Source of the DNA: Methanocorpusculum sp. | Lineage (GTDB): Archaea; Halobacteriota; Methanomicrobia; Methanomicrobiales; Methanocorpusculaceae | Reading direction: 5' to 3' | Assembly (NCBI GenBank): GCA_017408885.1 | Contig: JAFQTT010000012.1 | Span: 1-64,000 of the forward strand | DNA: 64,000 nt | Part shown: in pieces, positions 34,181 to 43,218 of the stretch | How the letters are laid out: each line of letters begins with the position of its first letter | How positions within the stretch are numbered: position 1 is the stretch's first letter | The notes under the pieces: generated by a model | What the model saw: only the letters and a program-made list of their open reading frames with translations | Databases searched by the model: none | Told to the model about the DNA's origin: nothing | Made by a program: the position numbers and the translations under genes

Positions 34181-35359
34181 ATGAAAGCCTGCATTATGTG
34201 CGGTGGAGAGGGCACACGCCTTCGCCCGCTCACGTTTGAACGCCCGAAACCATGTATTCCGGTGGCAAACAAGCCATCTATTGTACATCTGGTAGAACAT
34301 CTCGCAAACCTCGGTTTTACTGATATCGTAATTACTATTGGATACTTAGGAGACGATATCCAGAATGCATTAGGTGATGGTTCACTCTATGGTGCAAATA
34401 TCACTTATGTCTCAGAAGAGGTCAAGCTCGGTACTGCCGGAAGCGTCAAAAATGCTCAGAAGTACTTAGAGGATGCGCCGTTTTTGGTTGTCGGCGGAGA
34501 TCACATGACGGACTTAAATGTTCTTGAGTTCTACCGTGACCACATGAACAGTCCGGCGGTTACTTCGATTGGACTCATCAGCATTGAAGACCCGCGTGAG
34601 TTTGGTATTGCAGAGATTGATGCAAACCTTCGTATCAGAAGATTCCGCGAGAAGCCGTCTCCGGGAGAGATTTTCTCCAACCTTGCAAGTACCGGAATTT
34701 ATGTGTGCGATCCGATGATTTTCGAGTACATCCCGGAAAACACAAAGTTCGACTTTGCAAAAGACCTCTTCCCGCTCTTAATGGAGCGCGGGTTCCAGAT
34801 TAACGGCTGGCTCGCACGCGGAAACTGGACTGATGTCGGAAATCCTGCAATGCTTCGTTCCGCTGAGAAGTGGATTCTTCAGGAGAACACTCAGACCAGT
34901 GTTTCCGGTTCATTAAACGTCAAAGATGCACATATTGCAGGCCCTGTCACCTTTGGCGACGGAATAACTCTTGGAGCCGGTTCCCGCGTGGTTGGTCCGG
35001 TTCTTGTCGGAAACGGTGTCACCATTGGTGAGAATGTTATCATCGGCCCGTACACGAGTATTGGTGACAACTGTGTTATCAAGAGCGGGGCAAAGATTTT
35101 CTCGTCTTCCATTTACTCTGGTGTCGTTATCGGAAAGGAGACCACAGTATCCGGCAGTATTCTTGATATCAACACGACAATTGGAGATGACTGTTCCATT
35201 GAACACAATACAGTTATCGGCCCGCGCTGCGTTCTTCGCTCCGGAATCACGATTCACTCAGGTGTCCGCATCTGGCCAGATGTAATTGTCGAAGAAAACG
35301 CTGTCGTAAAGGAGAACATCCTAAACGACCGATACGATACTAAGGCGGACGGTTCATAA
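34181..35359 (+). CDS. Sugar-phosphate nucleotidyltransferase with left-handed beta-helix
   Basis: The N-terminal 230 residues form a nucleotidyltransferase domain (MCGGEGTRLRPLTFERPKPCIP; VVGGDHMTD metal site). The C-terminal 150 residues are hexapeptide repeats (GNGVTIGENVIIGPYTSIGD) of a left-handed beta-helix. Such 392-aa archaeal proteins act as mannose-1-phosphate guanylyltransferase or as GlmU-like glucose/GlcN-1-phosphate enzymes. The acetyltransferase active His of GlmU is not evident. It likely supplies nucleotide sugars for glycans. The next gene begins one base after its stop. Confidence 0.9.
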   Translation: MKACIMCGGEGTRLRPLTFERPKPCIPVANKPSIVHLVEHLANLGFTDIVITIGYLGDDIQNALGDGSLYGANITYVSEEVKLGTAGSVKNAQKYLEDAPFLVVGGDHMTDLNVLEFYRDHMNSPAVTSIGLISIEDPREFGIAEIDANLRIRRFREKPSPGEIFSNLASTGIYVCDPMIFEYIPENTKFDFAKDLFPLLMERGFQINGWLARGNWTDVGNPAMLRSAEKWILQENTQTSVSGSLNVKDAHIAGPVTFGDGITLGAGSRVVGPVLVGNGVTIGENVIIGPYTSIGDNCVIKSGAKIFSSSIYSGVVIGKETTVSGSILDINTTIGDDCSIEHNTVIGPRCVLRSGITIHSGVRIWPDVIVEENAVVKENILNDRYDTKADGS

Positions 35360-35360
35360 T

Positions 35361-36698
35361 ATGGCTGAAAGACATCTATTCTCAAACAGGATGGGCTTCA
35401 TCCTGGCAACAGCCGGAGCCGCCGTTGGTCTTGGAAACATCTGGCGTTTCCCATACCTTGCCGCAGAGTATGGAGGAGGAATATTCCTCTTAATCTATCT
35501 TCTGTTAGTGGTAACACTCGGATTTACGATTATGATCACCGAGATTGCCATTGGAAGAAGTACAGGCTGCGGAGTTCTCGGCGCATTTGCCAAAATCAGT
35601 AAAAAATGGAGATTCATCGGATATCTGTCCTTGATGGTTCCATGTATCATTCTGCCGTACTATTCCGTTATCGGCGGATGGGTAATGAAGTACGGATTTG
35701 AGTTCATCACCGGAGGTGGAGCATTTATTGCTGCTGATGCAACCGGATTCTTCAATGCATTTACGCAAAGTGTTGCGTCCCCTATCTTCTGGGCAGTGGT
35801 CTTTATCCTGATTACCGGAGTTATCATGCTCTTTGGTGTTCAGAAGGGAATTGAGCGGACAGCACGTGTTCTGATGCCGATTTTAATTCTGATGCTCATC
35901 GGTCTTGCAATCTACTGTATCTGCATGCCCGGCGGTCTTGACGGTCTCTGGTACTATCTCTATCCGGACTTCTCGAAGTTCTCGTTTGATGCGGTGGTTG
36001 CGGCGATGGGGCAGCTCTTCTACTCCTTAACGCTCGGATTTGGTGTGATGATTACCTATGGTTCCTATCTTGCAAAGAAAGAGAATCTGGAAAAGTCTGT
36101 GCACACTATTGAAATCTTCGACACAAGTGTTGCTCTCCTCTCCGGTCTTCTGATCGTTCCGGCAGTCTTTGTCTTCTCCGGAGGCTCTCCGGAGTCCCTT
36201 GGCGCCGGTCCTGGTCTGATGTTCCATGCTCTTCCGCAGGTTTTCGAGACCTTCCCGGGAGGAGACATTGTTGGTGCTCTCTTCTTTATCTGTGTGTTCT
36301 TCGCAGCGCTTACGTCAGCTATCTGTCTCTATGAGGTGCCGGTCGCAGCAATTATGGAGAAGTTCAATGTTAAGCGTTATGTGTCTGTTGGAATCGTGAC
36401 TGTATTCACGATTTTGATTGCAGTTATTGTCTGCCTTGGATACAATGTTCTTGACTTCGTGGTTCTGAACGGATACAATATCTTAGATATGCTTGACTTC
36501 TTCAGTAACTGTATCGTGCTGCCGGTTGTTGCAATCCTGACCTGTATCTTAATCGGCTGGATTGTGAAGCCGAAGGTTGTAATCGATGAGATTGAGGACG
36601 GAGGCCACACTTTCAAGATGAAGAAGGTTTACCTTGTCGTCTTAAAATTCATTGCCCCGATTGCAATCACTTTAATTCTCTTAAGCAACTTCATCTAA
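35361..36698 (+). CDS. SNF-family sodium-dependent transporter, copy 1
   Basis: A 445-aa neurotransmitter:sodium symporter homologue (LeuT fold) with about 11-12 helices. The first helix carries the sodium/substrate motif GFILATAGAAVGLGNIWRFPYL, and helix 6 includes FYSLTLGFGVMITYGSY. Members import amino acids with Na+. It is directly followed by a paralogue that keeps the same order of motifs, with no gap. Confidence 0.93.
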   Translation: MAERHLFSNRMGFILATAGAAVGLGNIWRFPYLAAEYGGGIFLLIYLLLVVTLGFTIMITEIAIGRSTGCGVLGAFAKISKKWRFIGYLSLMVPCIILPYYSVIGGWVMKYGFEFITGGGAFIAADATGFFNAFTQSVASPIFWAVVFILITGVIMLFGVQKGIERTARVLMPILILMLIGLAIYCICMPGGLDGLWYYLYPDFSKFSFDAVVAAMGQLFYSLTLGFGVMITYGSYLAKKENLEKSVHTIEIFDTSVALLSGLLIVPAVFVFSGGSPESLGAGPGLMFHALPQVFETFPGGDIVGALFFICVFFAALTSAICLYEVPVAAIMEKFNVKRYVSVGIVTVFTILIAVIVCLGYNVLDFVVLNGYNILDMLDFFSNCIVLPVVAILTCILIGWIVKPKVVIDEIEDGGHTFKMKKVYLVVLKFIAPIAITLILLSNFI

Positions 36699-38030
36699 AT
36701 GTCCTCCCGCAGCAGCTTCACAAACCGCATGGGCTTTGTCCTGGCGACAGCCGGAGCTGCTGTAGGACTTGGTAATATCTGGAGATTCCCCTATCTTGCC
36801 GCAGAGTACGGCGGGGGAATCTTTCTTTTAACTTATCTTCTTCTGGTCTTTTCCGCGGGTTTTGTTCTGGTGCTTACCGAAAGCGCTCTTGGACGTATGA
36901 CTGGTTCGGGTGTGCTTTGTGCGTACGAAAAGATTAGCAAGAAACTTTCATTTGCAGGATATCTGACCTTTATCACTCCTCTTCTGATTTTCTCATTCTA
37001 CTCGGTTGTCGGCGGATGGGTGATGTACTATGCCCTGCAGTTCATCATCGGAAACGGTTCTCTGCTTGCAGACTCCGCATACTTTTCGGCATTTACAGCA
37101 GAACCTGTAACTCCTGCTGTCTTTACGCTTATCTTTATCGCACTGACCGCATGGATTGTGCTTCGCGGTGTGCGCCGGGGAATTGAAAAGACAACACGTC
37201 TTTTGATGCCGGTTCTGCTTGTCATGCTTGTGGTTCTGGCTGCTTACTGTATCTGCATGCCTGGCGGTCTTGATGGTCTATGGTACTTCTTCTATCCTGA
37301 CTTCTCGCAGTTCTCGGCAGAGCTTGTGCTGGCAGCTCTTGGTCAGATGTTTTTCACTCTCATGATAGGTTCTGGTGTTATCATGACCTATGGATCTTAC
37401 CTTTCGAAGAGTGAAAATCTGGTAAAGTCTGCTCATTCGATTGATTTTTTCGATACAGCGGTTGCAATTTTAGCCGGTCTTCTGGTGATTCCGGCAGTAT
37501 TTGCGCTTTCGGGCGGTTCTCCTGAGACACTGGGATCCGGTCCTGCGCTGATGTTTATCGCGCTTCCTCAGGTCTTTGCGACATTTCCGATTGGTGGTCT
37601 GATTGGTGCGGCATTTTTCCTGATGGTGTTCTTTGCCGCAGTTACCTCTTCTGTTTCGATGTACGAGGTGGCTGTCGCTTCGCTTACTGAGAAGTTTTCG
37701 ATTTCAAGAAGGAAGGCGGTTCTTGGGATTACTGCCGGGGTTTCTGCTGCCGCGGTAATTGTCTCTCTCGGATTTGGAGTTTTGGACTTTGTTCAGGTAA
37801 ACGGAATGAACATTCTGGATATGCTTGACTTCCTTGGAAACAGTATTCTGCTTCCGGTCTGTTCCCTTTTCGCATGCTTTGCGGCAGGATGGATTTTGAA
37901 GCCGAAGGCTGTTATTGATGAGATTTGTTCATGCGGAGTAAAATTCCGCGGTCAGCAGGTGTTTTCGTTTGCCCTTCGGTACTTAGTGCCAGCGGCTATT
38001 CTGATTATTCTGATTACTGGTATATTTTAA
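36699..38030 (+). CDS. SNF-family sodium-dependent transporter, copy 2
   Basis: This 443-aa paralogue of the previous gene has the same first-helix motif (FVLATAGAAVGLGNIWRFPY) and YCICMPGGLDGLWYFFYPDFS. It starts directly after the previous stop codon. The two differ most in helices 3-5 and the C-terminus, so they may have different substrates or form a heteromer. Its 3' end overlaps the convergent methylthiotransferase gene by 17 bases. Confidence 0.93.
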   Translation: MSSRSSFTNRMGFVLATAGAAVGLGNIWRFPYLAAEYGGGIFLLTYLLLVFSAGFVLVLTESALGRMTGSGVLCAYEKISKKLSFAGYLTFITPLLIFSFYSVVGGWVMYYALQFIIGNGSLLADSAYFSAFTAEPVTPAVFTLIFIALTAWIVLRGVRRGIEKTTRLLMPVLLVMLVVLAAYCICMPGGLDGLWYFFYPDFSQFSAELVLAALGQMFFTLMIGSGVIMTYGSYLSKSENLVKSAHSIDFFDTAVAILAGLLVIPAVFALSGGSPETLGSGPALMFIALPQVFATFPIGGLIGAAFFLMVFFAAVTSSVSMYEVAVASLTEKFSISRRKAVLGITAGVSAAAVIVSLGFGVLDFVQVNGMNILDMLDFLGNSILLPVCSLFACFAAGWILKPKAVIDEICSCGVKFRGQQVFSFALRYLVPAAILIILITGIF

Positions 38031-39273
38031 CCGTCTCTGCAATCAGGTAGTGTTTGCGGTTCTCGGTAATTTTTACTCTGAGTTTTGTTCCAAGCGGGTA
38101 CTCTTCCTGGATTACGATGTTCTGGTAGGTTCTGTCGCGGGCAGTGACACTTCCTGCTCTGTCGGTTTCAGTTACAACGCAGTCGAACTCACGCCCAAGT
38201 CTTTCGTTTCCGTTTGCTTCGTAGACTGAGTTTGCGGCATCAGTTAATGCTTTTGAGCGGTTCTTTTTGATTGGCTCAGGCAGTCTTTTCCATTTGGCGG
38301 CAGGAGTTCCTGGGCGAACTGAGAATCTTGTGATGTTGATTTTTCCAGGACGCGTGCGTTTTACCTGTTCGACTGATGCCTCTCCATCTTCATCGGTCTC
38401 ACCGGAGAATCCGGCAATGTAGTCTGTGCAGATTCTAATGTCTTGGAATGCCGCACGTGCACGTGTTATGATTTCTTCGTACTGTGCTGTTGTGTATCGT
38501 CTTCCCATGCGTTTTAGGACTTCATCAGAGCCTGACTGTACCGGGATGTGGAGGAAGAGGAATATTTTTTCGCATTTGAGTGCATCAAGGAAGTCATCGA
38601 GTATCGGGAGGAGGGTATCCGGGTTTGCCATTCCGATTCTTATCATAAAATTTCCTTCAAGCTTTCCTAATGCACGAAGAAGGTCTGGAAGTCTAAGGCC
38701 TGTGTCTGTGTCCATTCCCCATGATGCGGTATCCTGTGCTGTTATCTGAAGTTCGGTTGCTCCGGCGGCTATGAATGCTTTTGCCTGTGATACGATGTCC
38801 TCTAACGGGAAGCTGTGGAGTTTTCCTCTGGCAAGTCTTGTAATGCAGTATGTGCAGTGTCCGCTGCATCCTCTGGCAATCTGTAGAACCGCCTGTGTTC
38901 CAGGTGATGCGGTGCCTACTTCACAGTAACAGTCATGGATGTCGTCAGGGTTTATGATGTAGGCTTTTGGGAACTGGGAGCGAAGTCTGGCTTCTGCTAC
39001 CGGCGGGAGGCATCCGGTGATGAAGAGTTTTTTGTTTTCGTACATCGTGAGTCGCTCATACATATGCGCCTCGGTTTTTTCGATGACGATACATGTGTTG
39101 ATTAAGACAGCTTCTGCTTCGAATGGTGAGTCAACAGTCCGGCATCCGTTTGCTTTTGCTATCTCGACAATTTTTTCGGTATCACCGGTGTTGTATGTAC
39201 ATCCGTATGTTTCGGTATAGAGTGCGAGATTTTTTAAAGCGGCAAATGCTTTTTCGGTGCCGGAGAGTTCCAT
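38014..39273 (-). CDS. MtaB-like tRNA t6A37 methylthiotransferase
   Basis: A radical SAM enzyme of the MiaB family, archaeal/eukaryotic MtaB-CDKAL1 branch, which converts t6A37 to ms2t6A. The start at 39273 (MELSGTEKAF) gives 419 aa; a 20-codon extension is possible but not supported. The N-terminal cluster-binding part shows ETYGCTYN, NTCIVIEKTE and TGCLPPVA. The radical SAM motif is ARGCSGHCTYCITRLARG. A TRAM domain ends the protein. It acts on the product of the threonylcarbamoyl pathway, as does TcdA at 14.7 kb. Confidence 0.92.
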   Translation of the reverse strand: MELSGTEKAFAALKNLALYTETYGCTYNTGDTEKIVEIAKANGCRTVDSPFEAEAVLINTCIVIEKTEAHMYERLTMYENKKLFITGCLPPVAEARLRSQFPKAYIINPDDIHDCYCEVGTASPGTQAVLQIARGCSGHCTYCITRLARGKLHSFPLEDIVSQAKAFIAAGATELQITAQDTASWGMDTDTGLRLPDLLRALGKLEGNFMIRIGMANPDTLLPILDDFLDALKCEKIFLFLHIPVQSGSDEVLKRMGRRYTTAQYEEIITRARAAFQDIRICTDYIAGFSGETDEDGEASVEQVKRTRPGKINITRFSVRPGTPAAKWKRLPEPIKKNRSKALTDAANSVYEANGNERLGREFDCVVTETDRAGSVTARDRTYQNIVIQEEYPLGTKLRVKITENRKHYLIAETVKIYQ

Positions 39274-39321
39274 GTCTGTATTATGCGTCGGCTGAAGGGA
39301 AAAAAGTATGAGTGGTGGGTT

Positions 39322-39435
39322 AGAACGAAGCAAGCAGTGCTGTTACATATTCCAGTCGCCCGTATGCCCGCGACGCCAGTGGGGCATGCGCCTTCGGCTT
39401 AGCCCCAAAGTTCAGAACGAAGCAAGCAGTGCTGT
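39322..39435. repeat. 22-bp direct repeats flanking a REP-like element
   Basis: AGAACGAAGCAAGCAGTGCTG plus T occurs at 39322-39343 and again at 39414-39435; the second copy is the 3' end of the DUF1614 coding region. With one mismatch the match extends to 26 bases. Between them lie 70 bases containing a copy of the 28-bp palindromic element. The arrangement suggests insertion with a long target duplication, or a local duplication that picked up the element. Confidence 0.75.
39382..39409. repeat. REP-like palindromic element, copy 2
   Basis: Identical over 28 bases to 253-280. It lies immediately downstream of the DUF1614 gene, where its GGGGC...GCCCC hairpin could also act on the 3' end of that transcript. 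Confidence 0.7.
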
Positions 39436-40176
39436 CACAATCCCGGTTAAGAAGATTCCGTCAAAGGTTCCCGCCCCTCCAATCGAAATCATCTTCGCGC
39501 CATGTGATGCGATGTCTCGCAGGTGCATGATGTCTGCTCCGATGACAGTACCAAGAGTTCCTGCAACAAATGCGATTCCGGCAGCCGGAAGCCCGAAACC
39601 TCCGCCGAGAACAAGTCCAAGACAGAGAGCTACGAGCGGGGCTGTGAAGAATGGGGCTGCAATTCCGATTCCTTTAACCGGCCGGGCAATGAAGTATGAA
39701 ACTGCTGAGACCGCAGCCACTGCCGCGACCATTTTTATAAAGTACCACGGGTCATTTGTAATCTGCCCTGTCATTGCAGAAAACACAAGGTATACTGCAA
39801 TCAGCAGAGGTATTAACGCTCCGCCAACATTGATGCAGATCTGCATACCCTCAGTCTCTTTCGGCTCATCCACATCGAAACGCTCGGTACGATACATCTT
39901 ATCGTACATAGACGGCGCATACTGTCCGCGCGGTTTTCTTGTCTCGCGCACAGGCTCAGATGTCTTTTTCGGGTATAATGTTGTTACCGGCAGATTGATG
40001 AAACTGCCCACAATAATTGCGATAATCAAAAAGACAATGCCCCAGAATCCAAATCCCAGATTCGCCAGAGCCGCTCCGATAAGTCCGAAGAAGAGAAGAG
40101 GCAGCCCTATAATCACCAGAAGGATTAACAAAATCAGCACCCATGGGGATACCGGGCTGTACAATATTCTAGACAC
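39412..40176 (-). CDS. DUF1614 family membrane protein
   Basis: This 254-aa protein has two N-terminal helices (residues 10-60), a cytosolic loop with charged residues, and about five C-terminal helices. The motif GGAGTFDGIFLTGI near the end and GTVIGADIMHLRDI before it are the DUF1614 signature, found in methanogens and some bacteria. Function unknown. Its last codons are part of the 22-bp direct repeat. Confidence 0.9.
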   Translation of the reverse strand: MSRILYSPVSPWVLILLILLVIIGLPLLFFGLIGAALANLGFGFWGIVFLIIAIIVGSFINLPVTTLYPKKTSEPVRETRKPRGQYAPSMYDKMYRTERFDVDEPKETEGMQICINVGGALIPLLIAVYLVFSAMTGQITNDPWYFIKMVAAVAAVSAVSYFIARPVKGIGIAAPFFTAPLVALCLGLVLGGGFGLPAAGIAFVAGTLGTVIGADIMHLRDIASHGAKMISIGGAGTFDGIFLTGIVTALLASF

Positions 40177-40238
40177 AGTTATGTATATATTCTGGAAGAT
40201 TATAGTCTCTCTGGTAAGATAAAGCGAAACATTAATAT

Positions 40239-40248
40239 CAATATAAGT
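40239..40248 (+). promoter_or_regulatory. tRNA-Gln TATA box
   Basis: CAATATAAGT ends 20 bases before the tRNA 5' end, the usual distance for an archaeal tRNA promoter. Confidence 0.45.
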
Positions 40249-40268
40249 CCCATTTATTTAGGTAACAT

Positions 40269-40341
40269 AGCCCGTTAGTGTAGTGGTCAATCATGGGGGA
40301 CTCTGGATCCCTCGACAGCAGTTCGAATCTGCTACGGGCTA
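40269..40341 (+). tRNA. tRNA-Gln (CTG anticodon)
   Basis: A seven-base acceptor stem AGCCCGT/ACGGGCT is followed by discriminator A. The anticodon stem GGGGA/TCCCT encloses the loop CTCTGGA, giving anticodon CTG (reads CAG). The T arm AGCAG-TTCGAAT-CTGCT is perfect. The A1-U72 pair is typical of archaeal tRNA-Gln charged through the Glu-tRNA amidotransferase route. CCA is not encoded. The 73 bases show no intron. Confidence 0.95.
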
Positions 40342-40384
40342 CTTATTTTTAAGAATTATTATACTACAGCTAAAGCTCTCACAA

Positions 40385-40393
40385 CATATAATT
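40385..40393 (+). promoter_or_regulatory. thyA TATA box
   Basis: CATATAATT is 27-35 bases before the ATG at 40420, giving a nearly leaderless message. Confidence 0.45.
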
Positions 40394-40419
40394 CCTCAGA
40401 GCCCCAATATTCTTTTACT

Positions 40420-41139
40420 ATGAAACTGATTCGTGCACCAACTCTTTCCCGTGCCCATGAATTGGTTGTCCGCTACATCTTAGAGAAAGGATACTATCTC
40501 AAGACCGAAAACGGAGAAGAAACTATGGAGACTGATGAAATCTGCATCTCCGTTGACCACCCGTTAGAAGCTCCGATGGTATCTCCTGCCTCCCGCTTCA
40601 AGGAAGCATTCCTCAAAGAGTATGCAAACAACCTCATAAACGGCTCGGATGCCGTATTTGAATATGATTATCACGGCCGTCTCTTTGACTGGGGATGCGG
40701 TCTTGAGTTTGGAGGCGAAGTACATCAGAATCAGATTCAGTACATCATCGACAAATTAAAGGAAAACCCTGAATCCCGCCGGGCTGTAGCTGTCACCTGG
40801 TGTCCTCCGGTTGATGCAAAACTTGCAGACTGCCCGTGTCTTCAGCTTGTACAGTGTGCAGTTCGAAACGGCAAACTCGACATGAAAATTGTCTTTAGAA
40901 GCAACGACATGCTTTCGGCTGCCGGATCGAACATGTATGCTTTAGTGTACCTTCAGAAGTTTATCGCTGATGCAGTTGGAATCGAAGTTGGAAAATACAC
41001 TCACATCTCTCTCATCCCCCACGTGTACTTTAAACGCGACGCGGCAGACATCCCGCCGTTCTGCGGAAAAGGTACAGAGTTCACCCCCGTGCCGGAAGTC
41101 TGCAGATTCTGCGGCATGTGCGCTAAATCAAAGCGCTAA
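40420..41139 (+). CDS. thyA: Thymidylate synthase, archaeal type
   Basis: Makes dTMP from dUMP with a methylene-pterin. The 239-aa form is the short methanogen type. Landmarks: ESRRAVAVTWCPP, the catalytic Cys in DCPCLQLVQC, and FRSNDMLSAAGSNMYALVYLQ, which corresponds to the RSnDxxlGxpfN block. The C-terminus ends with CRFCGMCAKSKR, a CxxC-type tail absent from bacterial enzymes. In methanogens the donor is expected to be methylene-tetrahydromethanopterin. Confidence 0.9.
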   Translation: MKLIRAPTLSRAHELVVRYILEKGYYLKTENGEETMETDEICISVDHPLEAPMVSPASRFKEAFLKEYANNLINGSDAVFEYDYHGRLFDWGCGLEFGGEVHQNQIQYIIDKLKENPESRRAVAVTWCPPVDAKLADCPCLQLVQCAVRNGKLDMKIVFRSNDMLSAAGSNMYALVYLQKFIADAVGIEVGKYTHISLIPHVYFKRDAADIPPFCGKGTEFTPVPEVCRFCGMCAKSKR

Positions 41140-41150
41140 TTTTTTTTTTT

Positions 41151-41780
41151 ATGTTTCCTATAAAACGAATCCTGATATTTATTGCAGGTCTTTACTGTAT
41201 GGGCCTTGGTGTTGCTCTTTCTGTGATTGCAGCGCTTGGAACATCTCCAATCTCCTGTTTCCCGTATGTAGTAAGTGAAATAGCCCCTGTATCTGTCGGA
41301 ACTGTAACGTTCATCATGAACTTTATATTCCTTCTTGCCCAGATTGCAATCCTGAAAAAGGACTTCAAGCCATGGCAGATTTTACAGCTTCCGGCCCTTC
41401 TGGTATTCTCGGCCTGTATTGACATGAATATCGCACTGTTCTCATGGCTCCCGACAGATCTCTATCTCATGCAGATTATCTGGATGATTCTGGGCTGTCT
41501 GATTTTGGGAACCGGAATCGGACTTCTCCTACTGGCAGATTATGTTATGATGCCGGCAGATTATCTGGTCAGAATTCTGGCATCTGTAGTTCTGAAAAAG
41601 GATTTTGGAAAGGTGAAGGTCAGCTTTGATATAACACTTGTCTGTATTGCTGCGGTGACTTCGCTCATATTCCTTCACGAAATTGTTGGAATCCGTGAAG
41701 GCTCTCTTATCGCAGCACTCACAGTTGGAATTATCGCGAGAACTGTGGCCTCGAAGCTTTCTTTCCTGCTGTCAGATTGA
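41151..41780 (+). CDS. YczE/YitT-family membrane protein
   Basis: This 209-aa protein has five or six helices and the family pattern FIAGLYCMGLGVALSVIAALGTSPIS near the start, GLLLLADYVMMPADYLVRIL in the middle and DITLVCIAAVTS later. YczE/YyaS/YitT proteins are widespread with no firm function. It overlaps convergent radC by nine bases. Confidence 0.85.
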   Translation: MFPIKRILIFIAGLYCMGLGVALSVIAALGTSPISCFPYVVSEIAPVSVGTVTFIMNFIFLLAQIAILKKDFKPWQILQLPALLVFSACIDMNIALFSWLPTDLYLMQIIWMILGCLILGTGIGLLLLADYVMMPADYLVRILASVVLKKDFGKVKVSFDITLVCIAAVTSLIFLHEIVGIREGSLIAALTVGIIARTVASKLSFLLSD

Positions 41781-42419
41781 ATGGTAGTCATCGATTGGAC
41801 CCACAATAATGTGGTCGAGAATCGGTACTCCAAGAATCTCACCGCATTTTTTTAGTTCTTCTGTCATTACAATGTCCTGTTTGCTTGGCTCGAGATTTCC
41901 TGACGGGTGATTGTGTACAAGAATTACAGATGAAGCACGGTCCTCTATTGCTCCGGCAAACACCTCACGCGGATGTACCTGACAATTATCTAAGATTCCT
42001 TTTGTAATCAGGCGGACATTTACTACCTCATGAGCTCCGGTAAGTGTTATTGTCAGAAAGTTTTCCTGATTGTCATATCTGTATTGTGTTACAAACGGCA
42101 GAACATCTTTCGGGGTGCGGATAACAGCCTTTCGCATCTTCGGCGGCGGAAACCGTCTTGCAAGTTCTAAGGATGCAAGTATCTGACATGCTTTTGCCTC
42201 TCCCATCCCGGGAATTTCAAGAAGGTCTCGGATTGTTGTCTCATATGTGTAGGTCATAAGTACCTTGCCTACCATTTTTCCGATTTTAACTGCATCATAT
42301 CCAACTGTTCCTCGCCCTAATATTGCTGCGATAAGCTCTTCCAGCTCAAGAGATGAAGCCCCGCGTGACATGAGTTTTTCTCTTGGTTTATCTATATCAG
42401 GGATGTTTTTGAGGCTCAT
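41772..42419 (-). CDS. radC: RadC-family (JAB/MPN) protein
   Basis: This 215-aa protein has an N-terminal helix-hairpin-helix (LLEIPGMGEAKACQILASLE) and a JAB1/MPN metalloprotease-like domain with LVHNHPSGNLEPSKQDIVMT, the two His and Asp of the zinc site, and an upstream Glu in the HPREVFAGAIED region. RadC proteins are mostly bacterial and their role in DNA repair is disputed; many lie in mobile or defence regions. A TATA-like AATAAATAG about 25 bases before the ATG suggests a leaderless message. Confidence 0.93.
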   Translation of the reverse strand: MSLKNIPDIDKPREKLMSRGASSLELEELIAAILGRGTVGYDAVKIGKMVGKVLMTYTYETTIRDLLEIPGMGEAKACQILASLELARRFPPPKMRKAVIRTPKDVLPFVTQYRYDNQENFLTITLTGAHEVVNVRLITKGILDNCQVHPREVFAGAIEDRASSVILVHNHPSGNLEPSKQDIVMTEELKKCGEILGVPILDHIIVGPIDDYHSI

Positions 42420-42645
42420 AATTGTTCGTTATTGTTTGTATGCTATTTATTGGTATTTGGCGGCATTTTATGGATATTTTGTCTCCATTCTGTCTGTTTG
42501 GAATATCCAACTCTACAGACCGTTTCCGGTTTTAAAATGTGTTTGTGTTTTGTTGATATTTTGGAGACAATCCCGCTCTTTTCAACCTGCTTTGGATTCG
42601 TGTGATGTCTATTATTTGACTGGTTTGCGGCATCTTTTCTGCGCG

Positions 42646-42654
42646 TTTATATCC
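42646..42654 (+). promoter_or_regulatory. Rubrerythrin TATA box
   Basis: TTTATATCC lies 44-52 bases before the ATG at 42698, giving an inferred leader of about 20 bases. Confidence 0.45.
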
Positions 42655-42697
42655 TCTTTCCAAAACTATATCACTGTGATTCTCTAAATAATAGAGC

Positions 42698-43198
42698 ATG
42701 AACACTCAAGACTGTATTGCAAATGCATTTGCCGGTGAATCCCAGGCAAACCGTAAGTACAAATCCTTTGCAGAGGCAGCAGCCGATGAGGGATACGACC
42801 AGGTAGCAAAGCTCTTCCGTGCAACATCTGCAGCAGAGGAAATCCACGCAAGAAGACTTCTTCGTGTCGGCGGATATATTGGAACTACTGTTGCAAACCT
42901 CGAAGCAGGACGCGAGGGTGAACTCTATGAGACCAATGAGATGTACCCTGAGTTCATCACTGTTGCAGAAGCAGAAGGCAGACAGGATGCATTAATCACC
43001 TTCGAGCACGCAAAGCAGGCAGAAGCAGTCCACGCTGACCTTTACCAGAAGGCACTCGATGCAGTAAAGGCAGGCAAGGACTTTGATGTCAAGACCATCT
43101 ACCTCTGCCCGGTCTGCGGAAATGTTGAGCTCAACCACACTTCCGACCGCTGCCCAATCTGCGGTATTCCGGGAGCATCTTTCAAGGTTGTTGAGTAA
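42698..43198 (+). CDS. Rubrerythrin
   Basis: Reduces hydrogen peroxide in anaerobes. The 166-aa protein has a four-helix di-iron domain with ExxxxxYxxFA-type ligands (FAGESQANRKYKSFAEAA; AAEEIHARRLL; FEHAKQAEAVHADLY). The C-terminal rubredoxin-like domain carries CPVCGN and CPICG. It stands alone with its own promoter, so expression can respond separately to oxidative stress. Confidence 0.96.
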   Translation: MNTQDCIANAFAGESQANRKYKSFAEAAADEGYDQVAKLFRATSAAEEIHARRLLRVGGYIGTTVANLEAGREGELYETNEMYPEFITVAEAEGRQDALITFEHAKQAEAVHADLYQKALDAVKAGKDFDVKTIYLCPVCGNVELNHTSDRCPICGIPGASFKVVE

Positions 43199-43218
43199 AA
43201 CAGCCTTTCAATCTTTTT

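Noticed and set aside
39308-40222. A 304-aa plus-strand frame over DUF1614
   Set aside because: The minus-strand frame has recognisable DUF1614 motifs and membrane helices; the plus frame is Pro/Arg/Thr-rich without domains.
42265-42687. A 140-aa plus-strand frame between radC and rubrerythrin
   Set aside because: Half lies inside radC and the rest is Phe/Ser/Tyr-rich without domains; includes the rubrerythrin TATA box.
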